Positions 1 through 11,580 of a stretch of 64,000 nt of DNA are shown here, in pieces. The stretch comes from Verticillium longisporum. Lineage: Eukaryota > Ascomycota > Sordariomycetes > Glomerellales > Plectosphaerellaceae. The notes beneath the pieces are model-generated. The model was not told the origin of the DNA. It did no database searches and saw only the letters and a list, made by a program, of their open reading frames with translations. The stretch is from positions 62,001 through 126,000 of the forward strand of contig JAETXT010000015.1 of assembly GCA_019188255.1 (NCBI GenBank), read 5' to 3'. The translations under genes were made by a program, and so were the position numbers. Positions within the stretch are counted from its first letter, which is position 1. Every line of letters starts with the position of its first letter.

Positions 1-919
1 ATAGGAGAACGATACAGCCGGACGCTAGGATCCTGTGGTTTTCGTCAGACCCTGGTGTTTGGAGGGCCGACCGACAGTGCTCAATCATGACAAGGGGTTG
101 TCACATTATCGAGAATCTGTAGTGCATGCGAGCGGTCCTGATACTTTCGCTGCACACCATGATCATATTCGAAACTTTGAAGCTTCGTAACATGCCGAGA
201 AGAAGTCGAATGCAAGGTCATGCTGGGCAGGCAATTATCGAGTAATTTTGGCCTAGGACACTATTGGCAGTAAACAACTTTCGGCAAGTAACGCATGCCT
301 CCTTGACCTGTAGACGAGGCCAAAAGCTTATCGACGCGACATCATGTTAAGCTTTCTGTTTGATATCAGGTTCCGAGGTGAGATGACCGCTAGAAGAACG
401 GAGCTCGAAGTGACGATTTCAGAAGCACTGTCGATACCTTCCACATTCTCTCAAGGCTTGGCGCAGATGTTTAACATGAGGTGTTGACTGAGGCTGTCTC
501 TTTTGTCAGCTGTATGGGTTTAGTATCTCGTCTCATGCTCCCATCTCTTTGAAGGAAGTGACGATGTCAGTTTCTCAGGTACGGTGCTGGCTGAAGCGCA
601 GATGGTTGGCAAAGGATTACTAAGCAAGCTGCCGACAGGCGCTGTCAGTGGCCTCACCAGTCAACATCCACCAACGGGAGAGACGTCATTGGGCCGCGGC
701 AGCTCCAGGGAGCTCTCGGTCAGTATCGAAGTCATCATCGTCCGCCATCGCGCCACCGACTTGTCCACGCACGCGGAGCGTTCCTTGTGACTTCGAGGCA
801 CCCCATTTGCATAAAACTTCATCACGGCCGACACTGTCAAGCTGGCGGGCATTTTCTGGAAGACGGAGCCGGCTCGTACTGCTGGCGTGCGCCCTTCATC
901 ACCACAGCTCCATGACACC
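1..919. other. Intergenic, no supported gene
   Basis: Only short overlapping frames on both strands, with no recognisable domain. The last 100-200 bases presumably hold the promoter and 5' UTR of the Cid2-like gene. The start of the window may also hold the end of an upstream gene, but I see no support for one. Confidence 0.5.
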
Positions 920-1605
920 ATGACACAACCACAGCCGCGTCCCCGTTTGACGCCGCAGTTCTGCTTCTCCTCGGGCACACTCCGCGGTACGTCTCCCATT
1001 GCCGGCGACTTTCTGGATCGATTTTCTTGTGTCTCTCTACGAGCCCTCGGCACCATGCTGACAGTCGGCCAGACTTTCTCAGGCTGTCGCGCGCCGGCAT
1101 CGACGACTCGATCGGCCAGAACCTCAACGCCCTCGTGACGCCCTCCCGCGCAGGGTTCGACCCTGCGTCCACGTCACAACGGACACCGAGATCGTTCGCC
1201 CGACAGATCGACCCACACGCATGCCAACGGTTCAAGGAGCAGGTCCTCTTCCCGTCGTGGCAGGCGAGGGCTGAGGTGCTACACTACTGCGGCGTCGTTG
1301 CGACGTCACCCGATCCCGACGATCCCGAGGCCATGCTCCGACAGGTCGAGGCTGCGAAGAACCAGGAGCGTGTCGTTGACGAGCGCTTGGACCCCTACTC
1401 CGGACGCTTCTTCCCGCGGGAGCCCCGGACGGAGAAGCTGGCGCTCCTCATCCGGCAGGAAAAGGGCGTCGAGAACATTGTCCGCACGAGTCGCTGGGAG
1501 ATGGACAAGCAGCGGTGCGGGGAGTCTGCCGACACGTGGGAGGAGGCCTTTACTACGTGGAAAACGAGGCTGCCCAGTGAGAGCACAGAGGGCCATCTGC
1601 GGTGA
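920..1605 (+). CDS. Cid2/MIX23-like (caffeine-induced death protein 2 family) protein
   Basis: Two exons (920-986 and 1073-1605) give a 199-residue protein. The intron has a GTACGT donor at 987 and a CAG acceptor ending at 1072, and it joins TLR to DFLRLSRAGIDD in phase 1. The N-terminal block PQFCFSSGTLR-DFLRLSR and the following DD..QNLNAL match my memory of the fungal Cid2 family, which includes S. pombe Cid2 and is related to human MIX23/CCDC58. Residues 50-199 are charged and helical, with no signal peptide or membrane segment. Its role is poorly known; relatives are linked to caffeine sensitivity and to the mitochondrial intermembrane space. The open frame starting at 1027 is not the true start, because the conserved N-terminus lies in the upstream exon. 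Confidence 0.8.
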
Positions 1606-2254
1606 CGATGTAGGGAGAAGAAACAAGCCGTCTCGCATGTACACCACCGTATCTAGCACGCTGTAAAGATAGATCATCTCAGCCATCATTCGAGCCTGCT
1701 CTTTCGTGGACTCCATCACCCGCATGCTGCTCTTTTGCGTGACCAGCCTTGTGTTGTGGCAGTCATCAGCCGCCACCCCGCCCTTGACATGGGCAGCAGC
1801 AGCGGCAAACTGGCGCCAAGCGCCCGCCGCAGAGCGGGACCCGCCCACGAGGCCAAGGGCCCAGAGCCAGTTTGTGCCATACCCGAACCCTCGAGTGTGT
1901 CAGTCTTTGGTCTGACGACTTGCTTCTGCCAGCATCCAACCCCTTCATACAGCTAGCTGCACCGGTTTGTCGCAAGAAGCAGACCATACCGCCCCACGCC
2001 CCAACACAGCATAGCAACAAAGCAGAAGCTACTCAGAGTGTTCCTACAGCTGCCACAGCCTCCGTAGCCTTGCTACTACCTTCTGCCCAGGTGTCCCGTG
2101 CCGCCTTGTTGCGCCAGTAAGGTACGCAGACTTTGAGCCCGCGGCCCTCAGTCCTCGCGTGCTCACCAGCTGACGTGCCCCAGGTTGTTTTCTATCCTGC
2201 TGCATTGATCCAGACAGACGCAGACGGACGAGCGATCGACCGACCACCTTCACA
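1606..2254. other. Intergenic between Cid2-like and naa15
   Basis: About 650 bp between two plus-strand genes. It should hold the 3' end of the first transcript and the promoter and 5' UTR of naa15. The last 50 bases repeat the short word GACGGACGA/GACAGACG. No further gene is seen. Confidence 0.5.
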
Positions 2255-4778
2255 ATGCCTCAGCCGCTGCCGTCAAAGGAGGCGTCCCTCTTCCGGACCC
2301 TCGTGCGCAACTACGACGACAAGCAGTACAAGCGTGGAATTAAGAATGCCGACATTATCCTCAAGAAGCACCCCAAGCATGGCGACACGCAGGCCATGAA
2401 GGCCCTCATCCTCAACTCCCAGGGCAAGACGGACGAGGCCTTTGCGCTCGGCAAGGTCGCCCTCATGGCCGACATGAAGTCTCACATTTGCTGGCACGTC
2501 TACGGCCTGCTGTGGAGGGCCGTCCGCAAGTACGACGAGGCCATCAAGGCGTACAAGCAGGCTCGCCATCGACCCCGACTCGGCCCAGATCCTGCGCGAC
2601 CTCGCCCTGCTGCAGATGCAGACACGCGACTACCCGGGCTACGTCCAGAGCCGCATCACCATGCTGCAGGCCAAGTCCCAGCTGATCCAGAACTGGACCG
2701 CGCTGGCCGTGGCCCACCACCTCAACGGCGACCTGCCCGCCGCCGAAAAGGTCATCAACATGTACGAGAGCACCCTCAAGACGACGCCGTCGAGCCGCGA
2801 CATTGAGCACTCCGAGGTCGTCATGTACAAGAACAGGCTCATCGCCGAGCAGGGCGAGTACGAGCGCGCCCTCGAGCACCTTCAGACGGCCGCCAAGTCG
2901 AGCCTCGACAGGCTCGCCGTCATGGAGAAGCGAGCCGAGTACCTCGCGAGGCTCGACAAGAGGGACGACGCCGCCGACGCCTACCGGGCCCTCATCAACC
3001 GCAACCCCGACCACACCGAGTACTACGCCAAGCTGGAGGAGGCCCTGGCTCTCGACTCGACCGAGGCGAGGAAGCAGATCTACGACGACTTTGCCGCCAA
3101 GCACCCGCGCTCCGACGCGCCCCGCCGCCTGCCGCTCAACTTTCTGACCGGCGACGACTTCAAGACGGCCGCCAAGGCGTACCTGACGTCGGCACTCAAC
3201 AAGGGCGTGCCGTCGACCTTTGCCAACCTGAAGCACCTCTACTCGGACGCGTCCAAGAAGGAGACGCTCGCCGCCCTCGTGCACGACTACATCAAGTCGG
3301 ACGCCGACAGGCCCGCCAACGGCGACGCCACCAAGGGCGAGGCCGCCGCCCTGTACTACCTGGCGCAGCACTACAACTACCACCTCAGCCGCGACCTGGC
3401 CAAGGCCATGGAGTACGTCGACCTGGCGATCGAGAAGGTCCCCAAGAGCCTCGAATTCCACATGACCAAGGCGAGGATATGGAAGCACAAGGGCAACCTG
3501 GAAAAGGCGTCCGAGTGGATGAACCACGCGCGGTCCTCGACACGCGCGACCGGTACATCTGCACCAAGGCCGCCAAGTACCAGCTGCGGAACAACAAGAA
3601 CGACGAGGCCATCAAGACCATGGGCCTCTTCACGCGGGCCGAGACGGTCGGCGGCCCCTTTATGGACCTCATCGACATGCAGGCCGTGTGGTACATCACC
3701 GAGGACGGCGAGGCGTTTGCTCGCTCGGGCGACGAGGGCAGCGCGCTGAGACGGTTCGAGCTCGTGCAGACCATCTTCGACACGTGGGTCGAGGACCAGT
3801 TTGACTTCCACGCCTTTTCCCTGCGCAAGGGTTTCATCCGTGCCTACGTCGACATGCTGAGCTGGGAGGACCGCATCCGCGAGCACCCCTTTTACTCGCG
3901 CGCCGCGCTGGACGCCGTCCCCATCTACCTCTACCGCCCCGACCGCGCCGCCGCCGCCGCGGCCAACGGGGATGTCAACGGCGCCGATGCCGCGGAGCGT
4001 AAAAAGGCCGCCAAGAAGGCCATCAAGGAGAAGCAGAAGCAGGAGCGCGAGGCGGCCGAGCGCGCGGCCAAGAAGGACCCCAACAAGGGCAGCAGCGCCA
4101 AGGAGGGCGCGACCAGGGAGCTCGAGGACCCCTCGGGCCTCAAGCTGCTCGACGCCGAGCCCCTGGCTGCCGCCATGAAATACGTCGCCCACCTGTTGCA
4201 GTTCAGCCCCAAGAGCATCGACGCGCAGCTGGCCGGCTTTGACGTGTACCTTCGTCGGAGTACGTACCCGTCCCCATCTTTTCTCTTCAGTCTTATCCTC
4301 GTCAGGTAACACGCAGCATGATGCTAACAGACCCGCAGAGAAGTACGTGCTCGCGCTGCGCAGTCTCAACGCCGCCCTGTCGCTCGACGCGTCGCACCCC
4401 AAGGTGCACGAGCGCCTCGTCGAGTTCAAGCACACGATCGACCCCGTCATCGACTCGCTGTCGCCCAAGGTCAAGGAGGTCATGGCGTCCGAGTTCAAGT
4501 CGCCGGCGTCGGACGTGTCGCAGTACAACGACGAGTTCCTCCGCAGCAATAAGTCGAGCCCCGCCCACGTCATCGCGGCCATCAAGTCGCGCAGGGTGCT
4601 GGGCGCCGAACCGGCCGCGGTCGAAAAGGACCTCGCGGCGACGGTCGACCTCGAGGGCCTGACGTTTGAGCAGGCCGGCGAGGTGCTCGAGCAGCTGCGG
4701 TTCTGGCGGAGCGGCGAGGCCGACAAGTTCCGGGCGGGCGCGCAGAGCCGATGGCCCGAGGTGACGCTGTTCGCTTAG
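2255..4778 (+). CDS. naa15: N-terminal acetyltransferase A auxiliary subunit Naa15/Nat1 (two frame breaks)
   Basis: TPR scaffold subunit of the NatA complex, which docks the catalytic Naa10 and anchors NatA to ribosomes for co-translational N-terminal acetylation. It starts at ATG 2255 (MPQPLPSKE), followed by a typical Naa15 TPR series: YDDKQYKRGIKNAD, HVYGLLWRAVRKYDEAIKAYKQ, QILRDLALLQMQ, TALAVAHH, and a Lys/Glu-rich stretch near residues 580-620. An intron at 4260-4338 (GTACGT donor, GCTAAC branch point) joins YLRR to KYVLALRSLNAAL. The frame is broken near 2561, where two bases seem missing before AIDPDS, and again near 3533, where one G seems missing from GCGCGG. The two breaks add up to three bases, so the ends share a frame. 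Read across them the protein is about 815 residues, normal for the family. Both flanking frames keep family-specific sequence, which argues for sequence error rather than decay. Confidence 0.88.
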
Positions 4779-5255
4779 AAAGTCCCGAGGCAGAGGTCGT
4801 GTCTTTTGGCTGTCGTCAGAGAGGCGCTCGGCACGGGGTGGGGGGGCTACGGCTGCTGGCGTGCTGCCCACGACGCGGCGCGGCAGGACGGCCGGCTTCG
4901 GAAAACAACGTGCGAAACGTATTCATGATGGCATCTCCCGCGCGCGGGCTGCGTGCTCGACTGCGGAAGCAGCCACGGCGAGTGTGACTTGAGAGGGGGA
5001 GGGTGGGGGGAATACTGGCATGGACTGGACAAGGAGGAAAAGAAAAAGCGAGGTGACGGTCTAGAGGGTGCTTTAGATGGAACATAGATCAAGAGCACTC
5101 GTTCAATTTCATTTGTCTTGCTCATTCGTCTCAATGTGATTCGTTGCTGTCTGCTCGATCCTATTTTGCCTTGCTCGATTTTGTCGAGCGTCGCTTCTGC
5201 CGTCACGTCCGCACGTCCGCACTTCCGCACTTCCGCAGCACCCCGCCGCCAGCCA
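4779..5255. other. Convergent intergenic region
   Basis: About 480 bp between the stop codons of naa15 (plus) and trpD (minus), expected to hold both 3' UTRs. It contains G-rich runs around 4990-5010. A short direct repeat of CACGTCCGCA/CACTTCCGCA lies at about 5204-5240, just outside the trpD stop. Confidence 0.5.
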
Positions 5256-6499
5256 TCACGCAAAGCCGTTGGTCACGTCCACAAAAGCCGACCACTGCCT
5301 CCAGGCGGCGCCGCTCTTGACGGCCCAGCGCGCGCGCCGGACGCCCTCCTTCCAGCGCTCCCCGCCGGGCCCCCGCTCGGTGATGACGTTTCCGTCGTCG
5401 CCGGGCCCCATGCTGCTCGAGTCGGCCTCGCAGATGCCCGAGACGACAAAGAGGGCGGCCGTGTTGAGGAGGACAAACTCCATAATGGGGTCGTCGTCGG
5501 CGACCTCGCCGCTGAGGATGCGGCGCAGGATCTCGGCGTTTTCCGCCGGCTCCTTGCCGGGCGACACCTCGTCGAGCTGGTGCGTCGGCAGGCCAAAGTC
5601 GGCGGGCTCGACGGCGAAGTGGTCGGTGCGGACGACGCCGTCGGGCCCCTCGCGCAGGCGCCAGATGAGGGTGGGGCCGGCGCACGAGACCTCGTCGAGC
5701 TCCTCGTCGCCACAGATGATCATGGCCTTGCGGGAGCCGGCGATGGTGAGGGCCTCGGCAAAGACGGGGCCGAGCTCCTTGCGGGCGACGCCGATGACGC
5801 GGGCCTCGAGGGCGTCCTCGACCGGGTTGGCGAGAGGCCCGAGGAGGTTGAAGATGGTGCGCCGGGGAGCTCCTTGCGGATGGGCGCGACGAAGCGCATG
5901 CCCGGGTGAAAGACGGGCGCGAAGAGAAAGGCGTAGTTTGTGGCGGCGTAGACCTTTTCGAGCGTCGCCGGGCTGACGTCTGTGATGACGGGAGCGCGCG
6001 GCTGCATGTGGGCGACGAGGTCAGCCGAGCCCGACTTGGATGTCGACGCCTTGTTGCCGTGCTTGCTGACGGCGAGGAGGGCGCTCGCGAGGATGCTCGC
6101 CGTCGTCGAAATGTTGAATGTGTTGTAGGCGTCGCCACCCGTGCCGACAATGTCGCAGAGGCCGCCGCCGTAGCCACCCTCGGCGAGCCCCTTGGCCTGG
6201 ACGACGCGGTCGAGAGACGGCAGGTCGACGGTGGCGGCGGCCCCTCGCATGACGTAGGGCGACTTGGCCATGACATCTGCGCGACGGTCGGGGGTGGGTA
6301 AGTGCAACGGGGTGAGCAGCGGCGCCGCCTGGGGCTGGGACACGCGGGCCGTGAAGAAGTGGGAGATGGCCTCGGCGATCTCGTCGGCCGTCACCTGAGG
6401 GCCATTCAGAGGCACAGGCCAGAGCCTCTTGAGCAACGGCTTGATGTCGACAGGCGGGAGAGCCGCCGGAGGGTGGTCCCCGGATTTCGGCAGAGACAT
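5256..6499 (-). CDS. trpD: Anthranilate phosphoribosyltransferase (tryptophan biosynthesis; one frame break)
   Basis: Transfers the phosphoribosyl group of PRPP to anthranilate, the second step from chorismate to tryptophan (yeast TRP4). Start chosen at 6499 (MSLPKSGD); an in-frame upstream ATG at 6595 adds sequence not seen in the family. The N-terminal helical domain is followed by the PRPP-binding loop DIVGTGGDAYNTFNIST and then SKHGNKASTSKSGSADL. The C-terminal half includes ADDDPIMEFVLLNTAALF. The frame breaks near 5860, between RKEL and TIFNLLGPLANP. Adding one C to the CCCC run restores about 414 residues, the expected size. No intron is needed. It is a separate gene here, not fused to other trp functions. 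Confidence 0.9.
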
Positions 6500-7190
6500 G
6501 GTCTTTTTGTCTGGTGAGGCAATTGGGGATCGTTGGCGTAACGAGGCAATTGACCTTCCTTGATGGACCTTGATGGATCTAGGATAACAAGTCAACCAGA
6601 GGCTCCGAGCTGTGAGACAAAGAGATGGCTCACCTGGGCTCCGAGATGGTCAACAATGAATTGATGAGTTGAGTCAACCTCTGAGGTCGACCAATCTCGA
6701 GCTATCTGCCGACTGCCGTGTCATAGTCGTGGAGAGGGCCCAATTTGGCAACTGCGACCCTCGTTGTGGCCCAAAAGAGCGACGGAGCGGCCCCGCGTCG
6801 GCTGTGGCTCAGTCCTTCGCCACAGCTGCAACCTCACTGCCACAGCTGCAGCCTCACTGCCACAGCGGCAGACTCACCGGCCAAAAACATACTGTAGCCT
6901 TCTAAGCTGCAGCCTGAATTTACAGTACTCATCTCCCTTTTTCTTGATGTGGATGAACGTAACTTACGTTCATTCAGCGGTGGCCTCGCCGTAGCCTCTG
7001 GTTGTCATGTCGCTGGTCTCACTAGCCAAAATATAATCTGGCCTTGCTGATGCCTGCTGCGAACATACAGGGCACACCTTGCATACATCAACGCCCGCAG
7101 TATGATTTCGCTGAATAAAATTACACAAAGAAATTGAAGAGGCGCTGCTCTATCTGGGTATCATTCCACTCGTCATCTTCGCTTCACCCC
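6500..7190. other. Promoter side of trpD and 3' side of the LCB kinase gene
   Basis: About 690 bp without a supported gene. It contains three tandem 20-base repeats at 6819-6878 (listed separately) and a slightly AT-richer block at 6900-7150, probably the 3' UTR of the kinase gene. The bases just left of 6600 should hold the trpD 5' UTR. Confidence 0.5.
6819..6878. repeat. Three tandem copies of a 20-bp unit
   Basis: The unit GCCACAGCTGCAACCTCACT starts at 6819, 6839 and 6859. Copy two differs at one base and copy three at a few. It lies between trpD and the LCB kinase gene and carries a CAGCTG palindrome in the first two copies. It could be a minor minisatellite or a set of binding sites; nothing here decides. 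Confidence 0.85.
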
Positions 7191-8913
7191 CTACACCCCA
7201 ATCGCCTCGTACCGCCCCGTCTTTGAATACGTCTTGCCGAGCCCCGGATGGATCTCGGCCTGGAAAGGGGCAAACGGAAACTTCTCGCCGTCAATGCTGA
7301 TGTAGCCGTCCTTCTGGTCGCGCGGCGTGAACCGGTACGCCGTCACCTTGCGGTAGCTGACATCGGCGTTGGCGAAAAAGCCCGTGCTGTCGTCGCCCAC
7401 GGCCGTCAGTATGCCAATCTGCTTGAGGATGGATATGTCGCTGTCAATCGTGACGAGGTCGAGCAGTCCGTCGTTGGGCAGCGACGCTGGGAAAAAGTTG
7501 GACTCGGGCGCCACGAGCGGCATCTGTGACTGTTAGCCTTGACACACAGCCTTGACACACAGCCCACCAGCGAGCAGGGACACGTACGTTGCCGGCATAA
7601 AAGTTGCCCATGTTGTCGTACTTGACCGACACCCAGCCGTCCTCGGGCAGCGCGTCGTTGATCGTGCCGTACTTGAGCGGAGGCAGGCCGGCGCCGTCTG
7701 CCTTGGTCATCGTCACCGGCGCGGCGTTGAGCTTCTCCCGGTAATGCGTTCGAATGGTCTCCTTGTCGTCCAGCTCGATCTTGACGGCAACATCACAGGG
7801 ATACGCCTTTTTCTTGAAAATCCTCTGCGCCACGCCGACCGTGAATCGGTGGTTGCCCATCCATCGCATGTGCTCCGTGCCGAGGTCGGCCTCGGCGATG
7901 ATGCCCACGACCTGGCTGAGGAAGCTGAGCTTGCGGTCCTCGCCCGTCGTGATGCTCTGCAGATCTATGACCGTATCCACGTCCTTGATGAGGACCAGGA
8001 CCGCCTCGCCGGCTTGGTAGGTCCCAAACCTGCTGCACGACAGGGCGTTGCCCGAGCCGCAGGGGATCTGGCACACGGCAATCTTCTCGAGCGCGTGACG
8101 CGAGTCGGCGCGGACACCGAGCCCGTTGATGATCTCGTGGGGGAGCCCATCCCCAGAACACGCAACAATGGTGTCGAACTGGGCAATGTCGAGGTCGCGA
8201 GCAATGGCAATGGCCTCGCCGGACCGCACAGTCTTTTGCATGTCAATCGTCATGCGGGCCGCCTTGAACAGGGGCTCGACATCGTGGTGCCACTTGTTGA
8301 TGGCGCCTCCGGGGCCTGCGTGGGGTTGACGAGCACCTTGGCCCTCTTCTGGCGCTTGGCCTGGCCGTAGGCTCTGGAGAGCAGTGCCTCGACCAGCCGA
8401 TCGACAGCTTCGGCGCTGTTGGCCGAGATGTCCACCGTGGCCGTCACAGGGCGGAACTTGTGTTTGGACGTCGGCTGGGCGTGGGTGATGTGGAGGTTGG
8501 TGCCATCGCGCTCGGCCCAGAGAACATTGTAGAGAGCAATCGTGGTATCGGGTGAGCCAGCGAAAGCTCGAGGTCAGCAGTGAAGGGTGACGAGACCCAA
8601 CGACGGCACCAGAGGGTGACGACGAAGAACGACGACGACGATTGTAGTAATGACGACGGTACGTACCAGCGGTCCCGAGCGAAAGGCCGCAGATGCCACT
8701 ACCTTCTTCGTATGCCTCCTGAGCAGTGTGCTCCAGGACGACGTGTTTCTGTTGCAGCGTCAAGACGTGGTTGCCGTTGATCGTGATTATCTTTTCGCCG
8801 TCTCCATTGGCGTGTCCATTGGTGCCGCCGCCGTGTCCGTTGATGCCATTTGTGTCTGCCGAGCCAGCACTCCACAGTGGCTTAGGGGCGGCCGCGTGTC
8901 CGGGAGCTGCCAT
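7191..8913 (-). CDS. Sphingoid long-chain-base kinase (sphingosine kinase/DAGK catalytic domain; one frame break)
   Basis: Phosphorylates sphingoid bases such as phytosphingosine (yeast Lcb4/Lcb5 family) at membranes. Three exons: 8667-8913, 7588-8566 and 7191-7523. Introns 8567-8666 and 7524-7587 both have GTACGT donors. The DAGK-type catalytic domain shows KVLVNP, then FDTIVACSGDGLPHEIINGL (the SGDG nucleotide-binding motif) and IPCGSGNALSCS. Later come GNHRFTVG and a C-terminal FANADVSYRKVTAYRFTP. The frame breaks near 8322, inside the conserved NP..GPGGAINKW loop. One extra C in the CCCC run restores it and gives about 519 residues. The N-terminus has a Gly/Asn-rich segment (NGINGHGGGTNGHANGDG) and no clear signal peptide. 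Confidence 0.88.
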
Positions 8914-9633
8914 GGTGTTGATACAGCAAAGATGGGATAACGAGAGTGGATAGCCAGTGACGGGGGTATGGTCGACGGAGCAAGCAAAAAAGGGGACTCA
9001 GACGCCGGCACGGTAGATGCTGTGCGTTCCCAACAATCCAACAATCGGAAGCAAGAAGAGGGGAAAGGAGAACTCCAGCAGACATTAGACACAGTCAGAC
9101 GGGAAGTTTCCCAAAATGGCGGGCGCGGTCATTCTGCCGCGCGTGTCACATTCTGGACGACTACAGGTCTGTAGGGCGGTAGCGATGGGATGGGTCCGCG
9201 GCCTGTGCGGATTCCCGCGGCGCGCCGTTGCTGCTGTTGGGGGGGCTGCACGGCTCCGCCGGAGATGAGCGTGCGGTGCAGTAGGGGGAACTTTGTCAGC
9301 GGCTGTTGGGGGGTGCTCAGCGAGGTACCTCTTACCACTGAGTATGCAGCCACAACAAGCCTCACAGGATCACAGTCATGTCGACACCTGCGACGAGATT
9401 CGCCAAGGACGAAGCTCAATCCCATCAGCTTATGCATCCTTTGACTTTGCATATTAAAGTTGATCGAGAAAGAGAAAATAGCCGCTGCTCAAGGGCAAAT
9501 AGTCATTGGAGCAGCCAGCCAGGAGCTGCCCAGTCAGGCTCTCGAAATGTGATATCCCAGGTCTACCAAACGCCTCGACGCCGATAATGCAGATACTCTC
9601 GCGGACAGCAGTCGCAAAAGACGAGCAGCCCCT
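8914..9633. other. Intergenic, with one AGGTACCT palindrome
   Basis: About 720 bp upstream of the LCB kinase and downstream of rrp1, both on the minus strand. Nothing coding is supported. An exact AGGTACCT palindrome lies at 9323-9330. A GC-rich stretch (9190-9250) gives way to an AT-richer one near 9450. Confidence 0.5.
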
Positions 9634-10499
9634 CTAATCCCTGAAACCGTCCCACTCATCGTCATCGTCGTCGTCGCCGCCCTCCTCGCCCACAGCCTCG
9701 GCACCGGCGGCATCCCCGTCCATCTTGCCCTCGTTCCACGGCAGCCTCTCGTCTTCGAGCTCCGCCCGCGCACTCGTCCGCACAGACTTGATGGGGCAGC
9801 TCGTCAGCGGCTCGATGAGCTCTGCCCGCAGCCTGTGCGCAAACGCCAGCTTGGCCTCAGCCTCCTCGCCCTCGCCCTCGAAGAGCCCAACCCGCTCCAT
9901 CTCGTCGACCCAGATGTCGAGCGCGTGCAGCCGCAGACCGGGCGGCACGCGGCCGACGTCGCCCTCGCTCTCGAAGTGCCACTGCTTCAGCAGCGCGATC
10001 GTCTTGTCCTGCCTCTCCGGGCCCACTGCTTGTCGCCCACCCAGCGCAGTTGTGCCGCGAACATGCGGCGCACGAGCCGCAGGAACTTCTCCATGCGCAG
10101 CACGTCAATCTCCGTCCACTGCGGCGCCAGCACCTCGTACGCGGCCGTGAACCAGATGGTGACGTTGTCGTTGCTGTCGGGCTTACTGGCGTCCGTCGGT
10201 TTCGCGCCCGGCAGCGAGGCGTAGAGGTCGGCCATGTCGTTGGCGAGGTTCTGCTGCGGCACCGGCTTGTCGCACATCCACATGGCGAAGAAGAGGCCCT
10301 TCCATAGCTTGAGCGCCGTCAGGTGGTCGAGCTTCCGTTGCGCCGTGAGGTAGGTCTGGAGGGACGCCAGGGCTTTCGTGCGGATGCGGCGATCTGGAGG
10401 GGCCAGAGTTAGCTCTGGATATACTTTGAGAGACATTGGCTGCTTACCGCTTGACGCCAGGTTCCTTATAAAGGGCATGTCCTGCTCTGAAGTCGCCAT
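9634..10499 (-). CDS. rrp1: Ribosomal RNA processing protein Rrp1/Nop52 (one frame break)
   Basis: Nucleolar protein needed for processing 27S pre-rRNA in 60S subunit assembly. Exon 1 is 10448-10499 (MATSEQDMPFIRNLASS). A 54-bp intron at 10394-10447 (GTAAGC donor, GCTAAC branch point) leads to DRRIRTKALASLQTYL. The Nop52 signature follows: LKLWKGLFFAMWMCDKP, LADYASL-like spacing, and WTEIDVLRMEKFLRLVRRMF. The frame breaks near 10022 (DKQW to ERQDKTIALL), and one C added to CCC restores it. Restored length is about 270 residues, ending in an acidic Asp-rich tail (GGDDDDDDEWDGFRD). The start at 10499 is preferred over 10589 because family members begin just before MPFI.NLAS. Confidence 0.87.
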
Positions 10500-10840
10500 C
10501 TCGAAGGGCCTGTATGTTGACTTGGTCCCCTCGAAACTTTTTGGTCGGGAGCCGGAGAGAAGAAAGTTTTGGCTGGCTGCAATTGGCATTGGCTTCGAAC
10601 TGGGATGGCTGCCGACAGAAAAAAAAGTGGTTCACCGATGGATCTGCCCCGCAAGACCCGGTGTGTTCGGTGAGTGCTGCCCCACCTTCCGCCCCTGCTC
10701 TAATGCACGAAGAGACCCGAATCACATGTAGCCTCTGGCACGTTATGACTGATGCGTTGTATACGGGTTGAGTGTATGTATGGAGTTCATTCATCCGTTA
10801 CAATATATGCCGCGGCATCCTACTGCATGCTGCCTCGCCG
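10500..10840. other. Intergenic, promoter side of rrp1
   Basis: About 340 bp between rrp1 and the tail-anchored orphan gene, both minus strand. No coding signal or clear regulatory site is seen beyond an A-run at 10618-10626. Confidence 0.45.
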
Positions 10841-11580
10841 TCAGATGTAACCCCGGAGAACTGCGACGTTCTTTTGCAGCGTGACAAGAAGAGCCAGCAG
10901 AGCGACAAGGCCAACAGCCGCGATCCAGCACTTTATCCAAAACATATCCTGCGCTGTGGCCAATGTAGCCTCGCTATGCAGGCTGTTGGTGGCCGCAGTA
11001 ATGTCGGCTTTCTGAACCACGAGCAGTATGACTTTTGTGATTTGGCTCAGGGTCTCGAGGTCCTTCTCGCGCGCTGCTCTGATTTCTGCCTTCAACATCG
11101 AAATTTGCTCTGTCAAAACTTGCTCGGATAGATAGTCAGACTCTGCGACCTAGATTGAACGCCTACTTAGTACGTTCGGACAGCGGTAGCATGGGGTTAT
11201 GTACCTCGTCGGTGGCAGACACGATCGAGTCTGTGTCGTAGCGGTGCGAATGATGTTCCATGTCTTCTCTGGTGTGCTGGAAAGGGAAGGTCAGTAGTTG
11301 TGCGTGACCCTACGCTTTTCGAAGTTCTTTCTCTTTGGAAGATTCATATAAAGCTCTCGCGGTCCAGGTCCCCGTTCACGGTAGACATTGATCTTTGCCC
11401 TTCACCAGGTAGCGGAGTTGACCAGACATAACTTGGACGATAACATGCTAGCCGATCGTCCTCTAATACACACCCTGGGTTGCAATTCGAGTGATGATCG
11501 GGAGTTGGCTGACAAAACGAACCTGGAAAGGGTGTACTTATAGAGGTTTTTCGATTCGAGAACACGTCGTCAAAATCCAT
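10841..11580 (-). CDS. Predicted small C-terminally membrane-anchored protein, unknown function
   Basis: Not recognised. A three-exon model (11380-11580, 11205-11276, 10841-11140) gives 190 residues. The second intron (11141-11204) has a GTACAT donor, and the first (11277-11379) ends in CTGAC...TTTCCAG, a textbook branch point and acceptor. All three exons join in phase 0. Residues 1-67 are polar with several Cys and Pro. Residues 90-160 form a charged helix (SEQVLTEQISMLKAEIRAAREKDLETL). Residues about 164-182 are a single membrane span (CWIAAVGLVALLALLVTL) close to the C-terminus, suggesting a tail anchor. The last two exons are convincing; the first depends on a plain GTGAAC donor and could be wrong. 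Confidence 0.5.

Noticed and set aside
2544..3527. Minus-strand frame of 327 codons
   Set aside because: Opposite the TPR core of naa15; Val/Gly/Leu-rich complement without motif.
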